Shown: positions 1-7,854 of the stretch, in pieces
Layout of the letters: every line of letters begins with the position of its first letter
Position numbering within the stretch: position 1 is the first letter of the stretch
Source: JBAXAM01 sp964213355
GTDB lineage: Bacteria; Pseudomonadota; Gammaproteobacteria; UBA9339
Reading direction: 5' to 3'
NCBI GenBank assembly: GCA_964213355.1
Contig: CAXOVY010000002.1
Span: forward strand, 15,412-79,411
DNA length: 64,000 bases
Notes under the pieces: generated by a model
Told to the model about the DNA's origin: nothing
Database searches by the model: none
The model's input: only the letters and a program-made list of their open reading frames with translations
Position numbers and translations under genes: made by a program

Positions 1-317
1 AAAAACATACTTTGGCGCATAACTTTGCCAATTTCAGCATATTGCTTTGCTCCGTACTGATGTCCAGCAAGGGCGCCAACAGCACAAAAGAATGCCCATA
101 ATGGCACCATAACCGACAACATTACCGAATTAATCAAAGCACCTGCAGCAAGCTCAGCATGTCCAAGCCTAGCAATCATTATCATGCTAATGAATCCACC
201 CATATTGGCGTTTATACATGATATAACAATTGGCAGAGACAAATGAAAAGTTTTGTGCGTAGCCGCTTTAAAATCGGCAGAATGCGAGGAACGTAACCAA
301 GCAATTATTCTTGTCAT
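1..317 (-). CDS. MATE family efflux transporter, N-terminal part (cut by window edge)
   Basis: The minus strand from the ATG at 315-317 reads into the left edge of the window for about 105 codons without a stop. The protein begins with a short polar stretch, then hydrophobic helices containing MIMIARLGHAELAAGALINS, which is the first-half signature of MATE drug/sodium antiporters (a small-residue helix followed by G-x-x-x-L-A-A). MATE proteins sit in the inner membrane and export small cationic or amphipathic compounds. It follows the polyketide beta-branching genes on the same strand after a 96-bp gap, so export of the polyketide is a reasonable inference. The C-terminal three quarters lie outside the window. 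Confidence 0.75.
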   Translation of the reverse strand, partial: MTRIIAWLRSSHSADFKAATHKTFHLSLPIVISCINANMGGFISMIMIARLGHAELAAGALINSVMLSVMVPLWAFFCAVGALAGHQYGAKQYAEIGKVMRQSMF

Positions 318-413
318 AATATTATTCTACGTATCAACCTATTGAATATAGGTAGATTGACTAAGTATGCGCGACATTAAGTCAGATTGATTTACTTGTC
401 AAACACTTTAAGA

Positions 414-1151
414 CTAATACAATTTGTTGATACGCTCTCTCACTTCTGGCTGGCTAAAGGTTATTTTATGCATAGCTAACTCTGCCTCTATAATCTTAGG
501 AAGTTCTTTCTGTATTTTTCTGTTTAAAAATTTTTTTAAAGTCATAAGAGATAGACGGGGCTTATCTGCAAGTTTTACCGCAAGCTTTCTGGCAAGAAGA
601 AGTACTTCTTGCTTTTTAACAATTCGTAGGGGAGCGCCCATTTCTTTTAATTCCTTTCCATAATAAGTAGCTGCGCTCATTAACATTTCTCTGCCCAGTA
701 CTTCTCCAAATTTGGTCGGAATAATAAGATTGGCTCCCATACCTGGAGTAAAACCATATTTCATAAAGTTAGCACTATATATACTCTCTTCGCTGAGAAT
801 AAGTACATCAGCATAACTTCCAAAAGCAAGACCTCCACCTAAAGAATGACCTTGCATAGCCGAGATCACAGGTATTTCACATCTAAGCAAAAGATCGTAA
901 AAATTTAAGTCAGTAAACTGCGTGGCTCCAGAATTAATTTTTAATAATTCTTCTTTGGTCCCACCACAACAAAAATAATTATCATATCCATGCACTATTA
1001 CCACTTTAATATCTTGATCTTTTTGAATATCCTCAAATACTGATATAATTTCTGTGATGAACTTATGTGAAAATGTGTTTTTGGATTCCCTGTCTTCTAA
1101 TATCACTGTCGCTACTGCTCCATCTTTCGATAAGTGAATTACTTCATTCAT
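414..1151 (-). CDS. Enoyl-CoA hydratase-like decarboxylase of a beta-branching cassette (ECH2, PksI-like)
   Basis: A 245-residue crotonase-fold protein. In HMG-synthase cassettes of trans-AT polyketide pathways, ECH2 decarboxylates the ACP-bound glutaconyl intermediate made by ECH1, leaving a methyl branch on the chain. The crotonase oxyanion-hole region is visible as MQGHSLGGGLAFGSYAD around residue 100, and the C-terminus HKITFSQPEVRERI resembles PksI-type proteins. Its start overlaps the end of the preceding ECH gene by four bases (ATGA), so the two are translationally coupled. It is the last gene of the cassette before the MATE exporter. Assignment as ECH2 rather than ECH1 rests on gene order and the C-terminal motif, read by eye. 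Confidence 0.8.
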   Translation of the reverse strand: MNEVIHLSKDGAVATVILEDRESKNTFSHKFITEIISVFEDIQKDQDIKVVIVHGYDNYFCCGGTKEELLKINSGATQFTDLNFYDLLLRCEIPVISAMQGHSLGGGLAFGSYADVLILSEESIYSANFMKYGFTPGMGANLIIPTKFGEVLGREMLMSAATYYGKELKEMGAPLRIVKKQEVLLLARKLAVKLADKPRLSLMTLKKFLNRKIQKELPKIIEAELAMHKITFSQPEVRERINKLY

Positions 1152-1915
1152 GATGCTTTCCTCTTCTCCCAGGGAAAAATCCCTTGGTTTATGAAACTAT
1201 GAATATTCTCCATAGTCCTTGGTTCTTTCATTAATCTAGTAATTTCGGTTACTGCAGTCTGTTCCATCTCTCCCTTTATTATCCAAAGTTTGCGAAAGTA
1301 CTGTTTTAAATCATGGATTGTTTTTTCTTCTAGCCTAGATACACGAAGATAGAGTTTCCGTAGGGCCTCATCAAGATTCTCGTTTACCTCATCTACTAAA
1401 TGGTCTTTGCAGGCTTGTTCTGCTGATACTATGTTAGTAGTCAACACCATTCGGTACGCTATTTGAAACCCCACCCGCCTTATTAAATATGGCAATACAC
1501 ATGCTGGCAACAATCCCCATAAAGCTTCAGATAAACTAAATTGACTACGAGAGGTTGCAATCGCATAGTCACTACTAGCAACAAACCCTACGCCTCCTGC
1601 CACTACCTGTCCATCTACTTTAGATACTATTATTTTAGGTAAAAGACTTATACGCTTTAAAGTTTCCATATATTGGGAAAACGAAGAGGTGTCAACCACC
1701 TCTTTATTAGTTATTTCTTTAAAATCCATACCAGTGCAAAATAAACCCTCTTTTCCTTCTATCGCTATTATTTTTATCGCCGGGTTTTTTTCAGCAATTG
1801 CTAAAGCTTCGTTTAGTTCCATCATTAAGATTTCGTTGATACTATTTCCATCTAAAATTCGATTTATAGTAATGGTAAAAATACCTGAGTTTTCTTTAAT
1901 TAAGATCGTTTTCAT
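1148..1915 (-). CDS. Enoyl-CoA hydratase-like dehydratase of a beta-branching cassette (ECH1, PksH-like)
   Basis: A crotonase-fold protein of about 255 residues. ECH1 dehydrates the ACP-bound HMG-type intermediate formed by the cassette HMG synthase. The sequence carries VDGQVVAGGVGFVASSDYAI (oxyanion-hole helix) and SEALWGLLPACVLPYLIRR, both very typical of PksH/CurE-type proteins. The start at 1915 was preferred over an ATG at 1927 because a GGAG lies 7 bases upstream; the upstream gene ends within this leader, so the genes are coupled. It is followed by an overlapping ECH2. The pair of crotonases right after an HMG synthase is diagnostic of beta-branching and argues against fatty acid degradation. 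Confidence 0.85.
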   Translation of the reverse strand: MKTILIKENSGIFTITINRILDGNSINEILMMELNEALAIAEKNPAIKIIAIEGKEGLFCTGMDFKEITNKEVVDTSSFSQYMETLKRISLLPKIIVSKVDGQVVAGGVGFVASSDYAIATSRSQFSLSEALWGLLPACVLPYLIRRVGFQIAYRMVLTTNIVSAEQACKDHLVDEVNENLDEALRKLYLRVSRLEEKTIHDLKQYFRKLWIIKGEMEQTAVTEITRLMKEPRTMENIHSFINQGIFPWEKRKAS

Positions 1916-1917
1916 TC

Positions 1918-3150
1918 TTAACTCCATGCATATTCACGATGATATTTTCGAATACCTTTTAAAATCAAAAGTCCTTTGCCTTGTAAAGAATGTTCATATA
2001 TTGTGTGATATGCTGCAAAATCTACTTCTTTATTTTCTTCTGGGATTATCCATTCGGCATATAAATCGAGTAACTTATCATATTCTTCAAAATTAAGTTT
2101 ATAACGGTTATCTAACTTTTCTCTGATTTTCATTTGTGAAAGTACTTCCTGTGATTTGGGTGTGATTGTTCCACTATAAAACTCTGAAGCACAACCCGAG
2201 CCGTATGAAAAAAGACCCACACGTTTCATTTCTTGAATTTGTACGCTATCAATAATTCCACATAAGGCTAAATATAAACTGCCACCGGCTATATTTCCTA
2301 CTTCTGCACAATAGCTAAGAGATGGATTTACTCGTTTTAAAAAATCTTCTTCAATCAAGTTAGGTAGTAATTGTGGATACATGCTTCGCATCATTTTTCG
2401 GTGCGCACCTTTAACCATTCCAGCAAATGGAGTATGAAACGCTAAATAATCAAAGGTCTTCTGATAATCTACATCTTTTATCCGCTTTCTGTAATTTTTA
2501 TAACTATTTTCTACACAATCTAAATATGAAAAAATAGTTAAATCTATATTTGCATATTCGCATGTGGGAGTAGGCCTTACAAAATCCATCACTTCATAGC
2601 CATAATAACCATTAGCTCCAAAATCAAGTTCTAAAATTTCTGGCTTAGCACTAACAAGCATAGCTACTGCTCCCAAACCTGTTGAAGGTTCAGCATAGGT
2701 ATTTTTGAGGTTTGGTAGAGAATCGGAAGCAAGAACTAAAGCCTTTGCCCCTGGTGAGGCTTGCGAAGCAATAAAGCAACTCGCCATCTGTAGCGCACCA
2801 GTACCTGAATAACAACACTGCTTTAGTTCCATCAGTCGACAGTTACGATTAAGTTTTAAATAATCATGAACATAAGTACTTAAAGATTTCCCTACATCTA
2901 TCGCCGACTCACTGCCCGTTATAACCATCTCGATTTTATCCTTCTCTTCTGGACTCAAGTTGTCAATAATTGGTTTTGCTGCATTGACCGCATAGGTAAT
3001 AGCATCTTCACATGGAAGTCCTACTGTTTTTTTCTTCATCATTAAGTTGTTAAATCTTTCTAAATCCAAACCACGCTTTTCAAATATAGTTTTTACATCA
3101 ATATATGCTAGGCCACCATAAATATTAATCGCTTCTATACCTACATGCAT
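1918..3150 (-). CDS. Polyketide beta-branching HMG-CoA synthase-like enzyme (HCS, PksG-like)
   Basis: About 410 residues of the HMG-CoA synthase fold. Cassette enzymes add an acetyl-derived carbon unit, carried by the free-standing ACP, to the beta-keto group of a polyketide held on the assembly line. The nucleophile Cys is seen in LMELKQCCYSGTGALQ near residue 117, and the later His/Asn regions (AFHTPFAGMVKG, SYGSGCASEFYSG) are present. A second, more distant HMG synthase (17471-18643) sits in the mevalonate operon, so this copy is not needed for isoprenoids. The start at 3150 has AGGAG eight bases upstream; an in-frame ATG at 3156 is too close to that site. Gene order KS-HCS-ECH-ECH supports the role. 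Confidence 0.88.
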   Translation of the reverse strand: MHVGIEAINIYGGLAYIDVKTIFEKRGLDLERFNNLMMKKKTVGLPCEDAITYAVNAAKPIIDNLSPEEKDKIEMVITGSESAIDVGKSLSTYVHDYLKLNRNCRLMELKQCCYSGTGALQMASCFIASQASPGAKALVLASDSLPNLKNTYAEPSTGLGAVAMLVSAKPEILELDFGANGYYGYEVMDFVRPTPTCEYANIDLTIFSYLDCVENSYKNYRKRIKDVDYQKTFDYLAFHTPFAGMVKGAHRKMMRSMYPQLLPNLIEEDFLKRVNPSLSYCAEVGNIAGGSLYLALCGIIDSVQIQEMKRVGLFSYGSGCASEFYSGTITPKSQEVLSQMKIREKLDNRYKLNFEEYDKLLDLYAEWIIPEENKEVDFAAYHTIYEHSLQGKGLLILKGIRKYHREYAWS

Positions 3151-3161
3151 AACCATCTCTC

Positions 3162-4415
3162 CTATATTTTTAATATTATGCTAGTGCTTATTCCACCAAA
3201 ACCAAATGAATTGTTCATTGCTGTTGATATGGAAACTTTTTCCTCTTTTTTACCACAAAATTTACATTCAGAATCTATTGGGTTATCTAGATTTTTATTC
3301 GGATGCAAAAAACCTTCTCTCATTTGGACAATTGTTGTGATCGCCTCCATCACCCCTGCTGAATAAAGGCAGTGACCTATTAAACCTTTAGTTGCATTAA
3401 TCCATATGTTTTTCGCCCCATTCCCATATACTGCCTTTATCGCTTTAATTTCTGTCTCATCACCCAAAGGTGACGAAGTTCCATGAGCGTTTATATATTC
3501 TATATCTTCTGATTTTTTTTTTGCGTCTTTTAAAGCTAACTGCATTGCCTTAATTTCCCCATTTTCACTAGGATCCGATAATCTATTGCCATCTAAATAT
3601 ATAGCTCCTCCCAACATCACCGCTTGTGGGTGTATCCCACGAAGTTTTGTAACCACTTCAGATTCCAGTATCAAACATCCACAGCCTTCTCCATAAATAA
3701 ACCCTTCATGTGCTTGATCAAATGGGCGACAAGCTTTCTCTGGACTACTCTTAAACCGCTTTCCACCCATAGCTCCCAAATTATAGAATGCTTGCAATTC
3801 TAATGGCCCCAAATTCGCTGGAGGTGCTACTAGTATGCATGTGTCTAAATATCCAGCTTTTATGCTTTCATATCCTTTTACTAAAGCAACATTCCCACTT
3901 GCTGAAGCTCCTCCCACCGTAAACCCTTGACCATGGATATCAAATATCTCACTAATTGTTCCTAAATAATCACTATCCATAAATTGCATTGCATAACGAG
4001 GATTGATGTATTCGGGAGCATTTCTATGCCTGTTATGACAATCAAAAGCCAAATTATTGGTAAGATTGTGCCCAGCAACGATTAGTCCTATCCGTTCTGT
4101 GGGGATAGAAAATGTAGTAGTAAAACAAGCGCTATCCCATGCCTCCAAGACACTTAATATACTTGCCTGCATTGCTAAAGATGCTCTTTGTCCAGCTACT
4201 AATGCCCTTTTGGTTATTTCAGAATGATGTGAGTAGCTTTTAAGAAGATCTTGGAAAGAAAAATCCGGAATTTCAGCAACACATGGTATCTTGGAATACC
4301 GAGCTATTCTATGAGCACTTTTTATCCCACTGATTCCTTTTTTTAATGATTGGGTATATTCAATTACACCATTCCCTATAGAAGATACAACACCCAACCC
4401 TGTAACATAAACCAT
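3162..4415 (-). CDS. Decarboxylating ketosynthase of a beta-branching cassette (KS with Cys to Ser, PksF-like)
   Basis: A 417-residue beta-ketoacyl-ACP synthase fold. The usual active-site Cys is replaced: the nucleophile loop reads VGGASASGNVAL where normal KS proteins have a Cys. Both catalytic His regions remain (NAHGTSSPLGDE and KGLIGHCLYSAG). This combination is the hallmark of the free-standing KS that only decarboxylates malonyl-ACP to acetyl-ACP to feed the HCS enzyme. It lies between the ACP (72-bp gap) and the HCS gene (11-bp gap), as in the Bacillus pksX cluster. The gene ends with GFGGISTSIILKI, a normal KS C-terminus, so it is full length. A FabF housekeeping role is unlikely because of the lost Cys. 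Confidence 0.87.
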   Translation of the reverse strand: MVYVTGLGVVSSIGNGVIEYTQSLKKGISGIKSAHRIARYSKIPCVAEIPDFSFQDLLKSYSHHSEITKRALVAGQRASLAMQASILSVLEAWDSACFTTTFSIPTERIGLIVAGHNLTNNLAFDCHNRHRNAPEYINPRYAMQFMDSDYLGTISEIFDIHGQGFTVGGASASGNVALVKGYESIKAGYLDTCILVAPPANLGPLELQAFYNLGAMGGKRFKSSPEKACRPFDQAHEGFIYGEGCGCLILESEVVTKLRGIHPQAVMLGGAIYLDGNRLSDPSENGEIKAMQLALKDAKKKSEDIEYINAHGTSSPLGDETEIKAIKAVYGNGAKNIWINATKGLIGHCLYSAGVMEAITTIVQMREGFLHPNKNLDNPIDSECKFCGKKEEKVSISTAMNNSFGFGGISTSIILKI

Positions 4416-4486
4416 TCAATGCCTCCTTGGGATTGTTTTATTTTTAACACTTTATTTTCAAAAATGTAGACTTAATATTATTGAAT

Positions 4487-4765
4487 TTATATTAGCTCTT
4501 CTGCCTTATGTAATGTTAATTTTTTATAAAAAAAATTGATCAAACCCTCTAAATTTTTAATTTCTGCAAGTTCTATTAATGGCGATTTAATCCCCATGCT
4601 TTCCATACTAAGTACTACTATTTCCATACGATCTATAGAATTTGCTCCTAGGTCTTTTAAACTTTTTTCAATCTGAATACATTCTTTGGCTAGATCCGGC
4701 AAAACCTCGATAGTATGTTTTTGGACAATTGCAAAAATTTCTTCTTTACTCAATGTGCTACTCAT
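4487..4765 (-). CDS. Free-standing acyl carrier protein of a beta-branching cassette (AcpK-like)
   Basis: A 92-residue carrier protein. The phosphopantetheine Ser is in DLGANSIDRMEIV near residue 43, the variant motif seen in the donor ACPs of beta-branching cassettes rather than the DSL motif of fatty-acid ACP. It would carry malonyl and then acetyl groups made by the adjacent decarboxylating KS and hand them to the HCS enzyme. The start at 4765 was chosen for the GAGG seven bases upstream; an upstream in-frame ATG at 4783 adds six residues of no family similarity. First intact gene of the cassette. Confidence 0.85.
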   Translation of the reverse strand: MSSTLSKEEIFAIVQKHTIEVLPDLAKECIQIEKSLKDLGANSIDRMEIVVLSMESMGIKSPLIELAEIKNLEGLINFFYKKLTLHKAEELI

Positions 4766-5179
4766 TTTATTCCTCACCATCATCTAATAAACCTTATACT
4801 TACAGCTCAGGAATAATTTTTAATTCTATGGCAATACGGGAATCATTAACTATCTAAAATTAAAAAGCCAGTTTTGTTTTTTACGTTCACGAAAAGATAC
4901 AAAATCTTTTTCATTTTTAAACTGGAAATATATGTTATTTTTTATCAGATCCTCAAATATTGCTCCCGGTTGTTTGCCATAAGAGTGGCCAGGATATATG
5001 CGCATGTCTTTAGGGATGATATTTTTTAATTTCTGAATAGATGCATACATTTCTTTAGCATTCCCTCCTTTGCTCCAGCACAGTCCACATCCTTCTATAA
5101 ATACCGTATCTCCAGTAAAAAGATTTTTTTCAATGGAATAACAGATACCACCTTTAGTGTGCCCAGGCGTAAGGATACC

Positions 5180-5389
5180 GGAGTGACGCTAATTTAAGCC
5201 CATTATGGCACATCCCTGCTACCATAATGCTAAAATTAGCGTCACTGTTTGAGTTGCCGCGGACGTCCTGCGGCTGGGAAACGCCACAATGACTGGTCGC
5301 CGTCGGTCTTCACTCGCAAAAGCGGCTCGCTCTCGACGGCTACCGCGGGCTTCTCGCCATCGCTTCGCTCTCCCTGGCTCGGCGGGAGT
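5180..5389. mobile_element. GC-rich palindromic insertion element inside the hydrolase pseudogene
   Basis: A block of about 205 bp that is far richer in G and C than its neighbours splits a recognisable protein family. GGAGT occurs at both edges (5180-5184 and 5385-5389), which could be a five-base target duplication. The block contains a large hairpin at one end (5182-5246) and GC-rich arms around 5258-5380. Translated in the host frame it gives an Arg/Ala/Glu-rich peptide that ends in a stop inside the hairpin. It has no transposase gene, so it would be a non-autonomous palindromic or MITE-like element. Confidence 0.6.
5182..5246. repeat. 65-nt two-tier hairpin
   Basis: The arms AGTGACGCTAATTT (5182-5195) and its exact reverse complement (5233-5246) enclose a second stem, CATTATGG (5201-5208) with CCATAATG (5222-5229). 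The two stems would stack into one long hairpin. It forms the left end of the GC-rich insertion in the hydrolase pseudogene. Confidence 0.8.
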
Positions 5390-5886
5390 AATAAAAATAT
5401 TTCCAAAAGAAAATGCCACAGAATCATTAAACACATCAAGATTATCGCTATTAAAATTATAATATTCATGTTCAACTTGTGACATACAAACCGGTGCATT
5501 ATATTTTTTTACTAGTGCATTTACCCCATGCACGTGATCATAATGAGAATGTGTAAGCAAAATGGCTGAAAGAGTTAACTCGGCTTTTTGTATTTCCTCT
5601 ATGATATTTTCAACCTGCCAAGAAGGATCTACTATAATACTGTTCTTACTGATGGTATCTAATACTAAATAACTATAGTTTTTTAAAAAAAAAATTTTGC
5701 GTTTTTATTGGTATTACTTCAATACTCATCAAGTTCTCTTTTTAATAAGTTGGTTACGATTTTTTCAAAACGATCCTACTACTATTTAGTAGATACATCT
5801 AAGAAAAACAAAGAGTATGATTTTTGTAATTTTTAAAGGCGCCATTATGAATGAAAAAAGAGTAAGAATCTACGACGATAAAGAAC

Positions 5887-7035
5887 TTAACCCACAAGAT
5901 TAACAGGCCTTGGTGTATTGGGATCAACATCCTGAGAAACCACTTCACCCTTCTCCTTCTGTGCTGCAAAACCACGACTAATTATTTCTTCGATAAACTT
6001 TTCAATTTGCTCATGATATAGAACTTTATCTCCGCTCACTTCTTTGATCGTTTCTAGCAGATACTGACGTATCAAAGCAGTTGCGTATTCCGGATCTTCA
6101 GATATTTTTTTCAACTCATCTGCAATTTTGGGATCTTGCATTGCTAAATTCTCAAGATAAGTTTTCACCTGCAAAAATTGAAACTTTTTAGCACTATCTT
6201 TTGCCACGTCAGAAACAAATGAAGCCGCTTTAAGAGCTATCATGATCGCTATAGCATACTGCCAAGTAAGTGCTTTTGTACCAATATCCACGAGGCAACT
6301 TAAAGCAACGTTATTAGCCACTGCTCCTATACAAATATTGAATAGTCCTACTGCAGGACCTGTTACTGCATCAGTAACACGCCGCTTGATACGTCCCAGC
6401 GTAGGGCCCACGGTATCACTAAAACGCTGCGCCGCATCACTTATAGCACCCCTGAACTCGCCATACATATAATGCATACAAGCCGAAAGATCACTCTCAG
6501 GCTCGGGATCTTTTGGGGGATGTTCTAACTGCTCTGGCTCCACTGCTTCCTGTGCTTCCTGTTCCTTATGCTCGCTCCACTCTATGAACTTATTGGCATA
6601 CGTATTTGCAAGATTAGAAGAAATATCTCCAAGAGTAGAAACAAATTCAGCCCTCTTCTCTTTCCACCACTTAGCTACCTTGTCAGGCGTAAGCAAATCA
6701 AAAACAAAATTACCAGCAAAAGTTAAAGCAAAAGTACGAACATCTTTATCAGACAATGTGATTTGATTTGTAGCAATCTTTTCAACATCAATACCAATCA
6801 AATGATCCACACCAACATCCTTCAACATCCCTGTAACTTTTTTTACGCTATCCACTTTAGATACGTAATCTATAACACCCGGTACTTTAGGTATCTTCCC
6901 ATAACCAACAGTCTCAACAGTAGCCTGCCAGAATTTCGACTTGAATCTCGATAATATACTACATCCAATGTCGTAGGTGTATGCCTTCCAACCACTACTT
7001 TTTGGCGCTTCTGTTTTTACTGGTTCACTGCACAT
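5887..7035 (-). CDS. Unrecognised protein with central hydrophobic helices
   Basis: I do not recognise this 382-residue protein. It starts at 7035, where AGGAG lies six bases before the ATG; an upstream in-frame start would overlap the preceding gene by 20 bases and lacks such a site. The N-terminal half is mixed and polar. In the middle is an acidic, Pro/Glu-rich linker (QEAQEAVEPEQLEHPPKDPE). After it come hydrophobic stretches around AVGLFNICIGAVANNVALSC and QYAIAIMIALKAASF that could be one or two membrane helices. The C-terminal part looks helical and charged. It follows a UPF0149 gene in the same direction and the two probably share a transcript. A secreted or membrane-associated accessory protein is possible, but nothing in the sequence proves it. 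Confidence 0.7.
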   Translation of the reverse strand: MCSEPVKTEAPKSSGWKAYTYDIGCSILSRFKSKFWQATVETVGYGKIPKVPGVIDYVSKVDSVKKVTGMLKDVGVDHLIGIDVEKIATNQITLSDKDVRTFALTFAGNFVFDLLTPDKVAKWWKEKRAEFVSTLGDISSNLANTYANKFIEWSEHKEQEAQEAVEPEQLEHPPKDPEPESDLSACMHYMYGEFRGAISDAAQRFSDTVGPTLGRIKRRVTDAVTGPAVGLFNICIGAVANNVALSCLVDIGTKALTWQYAIAIMIALKAASFVSDVAKDSAKKFQFLQVKTYLENLAMQDPKIADELKKISEDPEYATALIRQYLLETIKEVSGDKVLYHEQIEKFIEEIISRGFAAQKEKGEVVSQDVDPNTPRPVNLVG

Positions 7036-7078
7036 AAGTTCTCCTAAATTTTTTAAAACCCTCCCTTGCAAGGCAACG

Positions 7079-7693
7079 CTATGAAAGCGGTTTGCCAAGA
7101 TTTAGCTTCCTAACGCCTAACCAATTCAAATAATTCTCCACCATTATATGTTGTAAAGTTTTTCTCATCACTTCATCTATATCACTAAGCTTCCCCTTTG
7201 CTGTACCCAATTTGATAATGGATATAAAAAACGCAAACGAAAGGTCTGGAATATCTGCAAAAGTTTTTCTTAATATAGGGTCTAAAAGATATCCCTTTAC
7301 ATATCCAGAACAAAAATCAATTAACTGTCTATTGCTTGCCGTTTGCAAATCAACTTCACGTCCATATTCTATCCATAACGACAAATCAGTTTTTTTATGA
7401 CCCAAAGCGAGCTCAGACCCAATATGAGCATATAGAGCAAGAGCTGCCTCATATATATCTTTTTGTTGCTCTATAGATTGAAACTCTGGAATCCCTCCAA
7501 AAATAAGAGCTGTCCAATCGCTAGGCATGCTTAGACACGGTGAAGAAGCTACAGCATACAAGAGACCTTGAGTCATAGTGATATTCATACAAAACTCATT
7601 GCGATATCTACTCTCGGTTAGGAAATCACCTAGGGCTAGTATCTTGGATGTTTTACTTTCAGGTTTTTGAATGGCTTGTGAAATTTTTTTCAT
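7079..7693 (-). CDS. UPF0149 (YecA/YgfB-type) family protein
   Basis: A 204-residue protein. The central stretch SPCLSMPSDWTALIFGGIPE followed by EFQSIEQQKDIYEA matches the conserved core of the UPF0149 family, whose members carry a Pro-Ser-x-W-x-x-x-I-F-G block before a helical bundle. The family is cytoplasmic and poorly characterised. No C-terminal Cys-rich SEC-C zinc motif is present, unlike longer YecA proteins. The ATG at 7693 has GGGAG upstream. The end lies 43 bp before the start of the unknown protein at 7035, suggesting a two-gene operon. Family assignment is by motif reading only. Confidence 0.65.
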   Translation of the reverse strand: MKKISQAIQKPESKTSKILALGDFLTESRYRNEFCMNITMTQGLLYAVASSPCLSMPSDWTALIFGGIPEFQSIEQQKDIYEAALALYAHIGSELALGHKKTDLSLWIEYGREVDLQTASNRQLIDFCSGYVKGYLLDPILRKTFADIPDLSFAFFISIIKLGTAKGKLSDIDEVMRKTLQHIMVENYLNWLGVRKLNLGKPLS

Positions 7694-7854
7694 ATAATAC
7701 TCATCTCCCTCCTAAATGTCTGGCAACTAGCAACACTCTCCAATACGCACTAACTTATTGGAATATTTTAAGCTTTTTTTTATATTACACAATAAATATT
7801 ATCTACTAATTGAATTAGAATGAAAAATATAGATGTGATAGCATATATAAAAAT

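Larger units (their letters stand above)
4850..5729 (-). pseudogene. Broken metallo-beta-lactamase-fold hydrolase (PksB-like), frameshift plus insertion
   Basis: Three pieces on the minus strand together make one glyoxalase II-like hydrolase. The N-terminus starts at the ATG at 5729 and hits a stop after a run of about ten A/T bases near 5685-5698. After a one-base frame change the protein continues as LVLDTIS and LLTHSHYDHVHG (the HxHxDH zinc motif). At about 5389 it is interrupted by a GC-rich insertion ending near 5180. It then resumes as LTPGHTKGGICY and FTGDTVF and ends at 4850 (MYASIQKLKNI region). PksB-like hydrolases are common companions of trans-AT clusters, where a role in chain editing has been suggested. 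With both defects the gene cannot make a full enzyme. Confidence 0.8.

Noticed and set aside
5219..5560. Open frames through the GC-rich insertion that could be read as Arg-rich proteins
   Set aside because: They are the broken hydrolase running into the insertion; no ribosome site of their own and no family similarity in the inserted part.
5847..5903. 19-codon plus-strand frame (MNEKRVRIYDDKELNPQD) just before the unknown gene
   Set aside because: No clear ribosome site, overlaps the end of the opposite gene, and is too short to support; it might be the stub of a lost gene.
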